From Bacteroidota bacterium (GTDB taxonomy: Bacteria; Bacteroidota; Ignavibacteria; Ignavibacteriales; Ignavibacteriaceae): 8,380 nucleotides of DNA. The stretch covers positions 1 to 8,380 of the forward strand of contig JAEYUD010000068.1 in assembly GCA_023433685.1 (NCBI GenBank). The letters are read 5' to 3'. Made by a program: the position numbers and the translations under genes. Shown piece after piece: positions 6,246 to 8,380 of the stretch; position 1 is the first letter of the stretch; each line of letters starts with the position of its first letter. The notes below the pieces were generated by a model that did no database searches, was not told the DNA's origin, and saw nothing but the letters and a program-made list of their open reading frames with translations.

Positions 6246-8380
6246 ATGTTTAATAAAGAGAAACTGGAATTCCATAAAGTACTTGCTCAAATAGCTAAAT
6301 ATTGCTACACACAACGTGGCAAAGAGATAGTTAATCTCCTTGAACCGATGAGCAGTGAGACTACCATACTTTATGAAGGAAAAGCTGTTTCTGAAGCAAA
6401 AGACCTTATCAATGAGCGCGGATACCCTCCCATTTCGGCTTTAAACGACATCCTTAAAGATCTTCACCTTACAAAAGTGGATGGTGCAGTACTCACATCA
6501 AAAGCCGTGTTCAATATTTTTGAACTTGCCATCTGTTCTACAAATCTTAAGCAGTATCTGAAAAATAATCGTGATATCGCTCCGGTGGTCGGGGAGCTTG
6601 GCAATTTTTTGTTCGAAGACAAGCTTTTCGAGAGGTACATTTCCACCATTTTTGATCCATCTGGTGAAATTAAGGATACCGCCAGCAAGACTCTGCAAAG
6701 TATAAGGCGAGAGATCAGGGAAAAGTCAGAAGAACTGCGCCGATACGTCAGCCGGATCGTAAAAGATCTCACTGAAAAAGAGATCACCCGCGAGAATTAT
6801 CTTACACTCAGAGATGGCAGACTGGTAGTTCCGGTAAAGGTTGAGTACAAACGCCAGATCAAGGGGATAATCCACTCCGAGTCTTCCACCGGGCAGACGG
6901 TTTATATCGAACCGGAAGAGACACTTAACCTTAATAATGATATTGTATCACTTAACTTCTCTGAAAAAAGGGAGATAGAGAGAATTTTAAGAGAAGTCAC
7001 CTTAAGGATCAGATCGAGCTATGACGAACTGCTTCTAAGTTATGAGACCGTCACAAGGCTTGATTCGATTTTCGCGAGGGCAAATTACTCGATCGAGATT
7101 ATGGGTTCATGTCCAACATTTGATCTTTCAGCGCCTGTTGAGATTTACGGTGGGAGGCATCCTCTTCTCATTCAGAAACATGGAATGAGGGGAACTGTAC
7201 CATTTAACCTAAAGGTTGGTTCGGGCCACACGGTTGTAATAACAGGTCCAAACGCGGGTGGAAAAACCGTGCTGATTAAAAGTATTGGATTGCTCGCGAT
7301 GATGGCACAGTCAGGTATACATATTCCGGCCGGACCGGATACGAACCTGCACGTTTTTAATGATATTTTGGTGGATGTCGGCGATTCGCAGTCGATAGAT
7401 GATGATCTTAGTACCTTTAGTTCGCATCTTTCAAATATTAAGAATATCATTTCTCAGGCTGGGAATAAGAGCCTTGTATTGATTGATGAGATCGGCACCG
7501 GAACCGATCCTGACTCTGGAGCCGCCATTTCAAGGGCGATTCTTATAAATCTCCACAATGCGGGGAGCCTGGTTTTCACCACGACTCACCTTTCCGCGCT
7601 TAAGGCTCTTGCCTCGGAGTTTGAGGGATTTTATAACGCTTCAATGAGTTTTGACACCGATGAACTCAGACCCACCTATCAGCTCCGCCAAGGGATCCCT
7701 GGCTCGAGTTACGCGTTTGATATCTTGATCCGGCTGGGTTTCAGCCCCGATTTTATAGGCACGGCATCGGGATTTGTTCAGGATGTTAGTGCCGGCCTCG
7801 AAAAAATTCTTCTCGAAGTTGAGCAACGTGAGCAGGAATTGATGAAGAAACTTCAGCACTTCGAAAAAGAAAATACCAGGCTGACAGGGCTCGCGAATCT
7901 CTATGAAAAAAAGGTACGGGAGTTAGACAAAGAGAAAAACAAGATCTTGCGTGAAGCGAAAGAGAAAGCCTCCGTTTTCATTGAAGAAGCAAACAGAGAG
8001 GTTCAGAAGGTCATTAAAGAGATCAAAGAGACCCAGGCATCGAAGATTTCCACCGTGAACGCCGGGAAGAAGATCGATTCACTGAATCAAAAACTCGCAA
8101 AGATCAAAGTTGTGACCCAAGTGGAACCTGAGGAAGACACCTCTCCTCTGAACATTGGTGACACCGTTAAATTAAGAGGTTCTGAAACCGCCGGGGAAGT
8201 AATAGAGATGTCTCCGGATGGAAAAACTCTTGTCATCGCCGTGGGACCTCTGAAAATTTCGCTGAAGACTGACGAATGTCAGAAGATTTCCAATAAATTG
8301 ATCCGTAAAGAGCAAAGACGCTCAAGCCAGATTGAAGTGAAATCTGATGTCGGCTACAGGTTGGATATAAGGGGAGAGAG
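6246..8380 (+). CDS. mutS2: Endonuclease MutS2 / ribosome-rescue ATPase (3' partial)
   Basis: 711 codons are present and the frame stays open to the window edge; full-length homologues are about 780-800 residues. The start MFNKEKLEFHKVLAQIAKYC is typical. In order: MutS-like core helices (1-300) with DGRLVVPVK and the SSTGQTVYIEP segment (about 190-225); an ABC-type ATPase with Walker A GPNAGGKT (334-341), STFSSHL (389-395), Walker B LVLIDEIGTGTD (410-421) and the TTTHLSALK switch; a long coiled coil (about 515-600); a KOW-like barrel (about 636-682, NIGDTVKLRG); and the first residues of the Smr domain, LDIRG at 706-710. The mismatch-recognition domain I of MutS is absent, which separates MutS2 from MutS. 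Known roles of the family are suppression of homologous recombination and, in Bacillus, sensing and splitting collided ribosomes. The Smr nuclease itself lies outside the window. The gene follows cvpA by 21 bases. Confidence 0.95.
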   Translation, partial: MFNKEKLEFHKVLAQIAKYCYTQRGKEIVNLLEPMSSETTILYEGKAVSEAKDLINERGYPPISALNDILKDLHLTKVDGAVLTSKAVFNIFELAICSTNLKQYLKNNRDIAPVVGELGNFLFEDKLFERYISTIFDPSGEIKDTASKTLQSIRREIREKSEELRRYVSRIVKDLTEKEITRENYLTLRDGRLVVPVKVEYKRQIKGIIHSESSTGQTVYIEPEETLNLNNDIVSLNFSEKREIERILREVTLRIRSSYDELLLSYETVTRLDSIFARANYSIEIMGSCPTFDLSAPVEIYGGRHPLLIQKHGMRGTVPFNLKVGSGHTVVITGPNAGGKTVLIKSIGLLAMMAQSGIHIPAGPDTNLHVFNDILVDVGDSQSIDDDLSTFSSHLSNIKNIISQAGNKSLVLIDEIGTGTDPDSGAAISRAILINLHNAGSLVFTTTHLSALKALASEFEGFYNASMSFDTDELRPTYQLRQGIPGSSYAFDILIRLGFSPDFIGTASGFVQDVSAGLEKILLEVEQREQELMKKLQHFEKENTRLTGLANLYEKKVRELDKEKNKILREAKEKASVFIEEANREVQKVIKEIKETQASKISTVNAGKKIDSLNQKLAKIKVVTQVEPEEDTSPLNIGDTVKLRGSETAGEVIEMSPDGKTLVIAVGPLKISLKTDECQKISNKLIRKEQRRSSQIEVKSDVGYRLDIRGE

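Noticed and set aside
6464..6787. Minus-strand frames opposite the N-terminal part of mutS2, and later ones at 7172-7450 and 7641-7859
   Set aside because: mutS2 is continuous and conserved through all of these positions, so they are shadows.

Overview
The window is about 8.4 kb of tightly packed DNA. Every supported gene lies on the + strand and no intergenic gap exceeds 27 bases. The best taxonomic clue is the C-terminus of the first protein, which carries a type A sorting domain of the type IX secretion system (motif YPNPFN, ending in VVKVILNK). This points to the Bacteroidota/Chlorobiota/Ignavibacteriota group. The YPNPFN wording, the moderate GC content, the ExbB-ExbD-ExbD arrangement and the PPi-type phosphofructokinase make an Ignavibacteria-like organism my preferred guess, but this is inference from motifs and not a database match.

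Layout: (1) 1-1608, the 3' part of a secreted GHL10-type glycoside hydrolase-like protein with a golvesin-like domain and a T9SS sorting signal; (2) 1636-2967, a 6-phosphofructokinase with residues of the diphosphate-dependent type; (3) 2971-3672, a short-chain dehydrogenase resembling dihydropteridine reductase; (4) 3688-5275, an inner-membrane proton-channel module exbB-exbD-exbD; (5) 5272-5721, a GatB/YqeY-domain protein; (6) 5727-6224, a CvpA-family membrane protein with a probable TTG start; (7) 6246 to the window end, mutS2, cut off just as its Smr nuclease domain begins.

From 1636 on, the genes are separated by 0-21 bases or overlap (8 bases between the two exbD genes, ATGA between exbD2 and yqeY). 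I see no terminator or convincing promoter between them, so they probably form one transcription unit, possibly including gene 1. Functionally the unit is mixed: central carbon metabolism (PFK), a small redox enzyme, an ion-driven envelope motor, a tRNA-amidotransferase-related protein, a membrane protein, and a DNA/ribosome maintenance ATPase. The cvpA-mutS2 neighbourhood resembles one known from Bacillus (CvpA-like yshB, polX, mutSB).

I found no tRNA, rRNA, CRISPR array, insertion sequence or phage gene. I do not see evidence of a wholly new system here. The points most worth checking are the dihydropteridine-reductase-like SDR, the PPi signature of the PFK, and a nine-A tract placed exactly before the secretion domain of gene 1.
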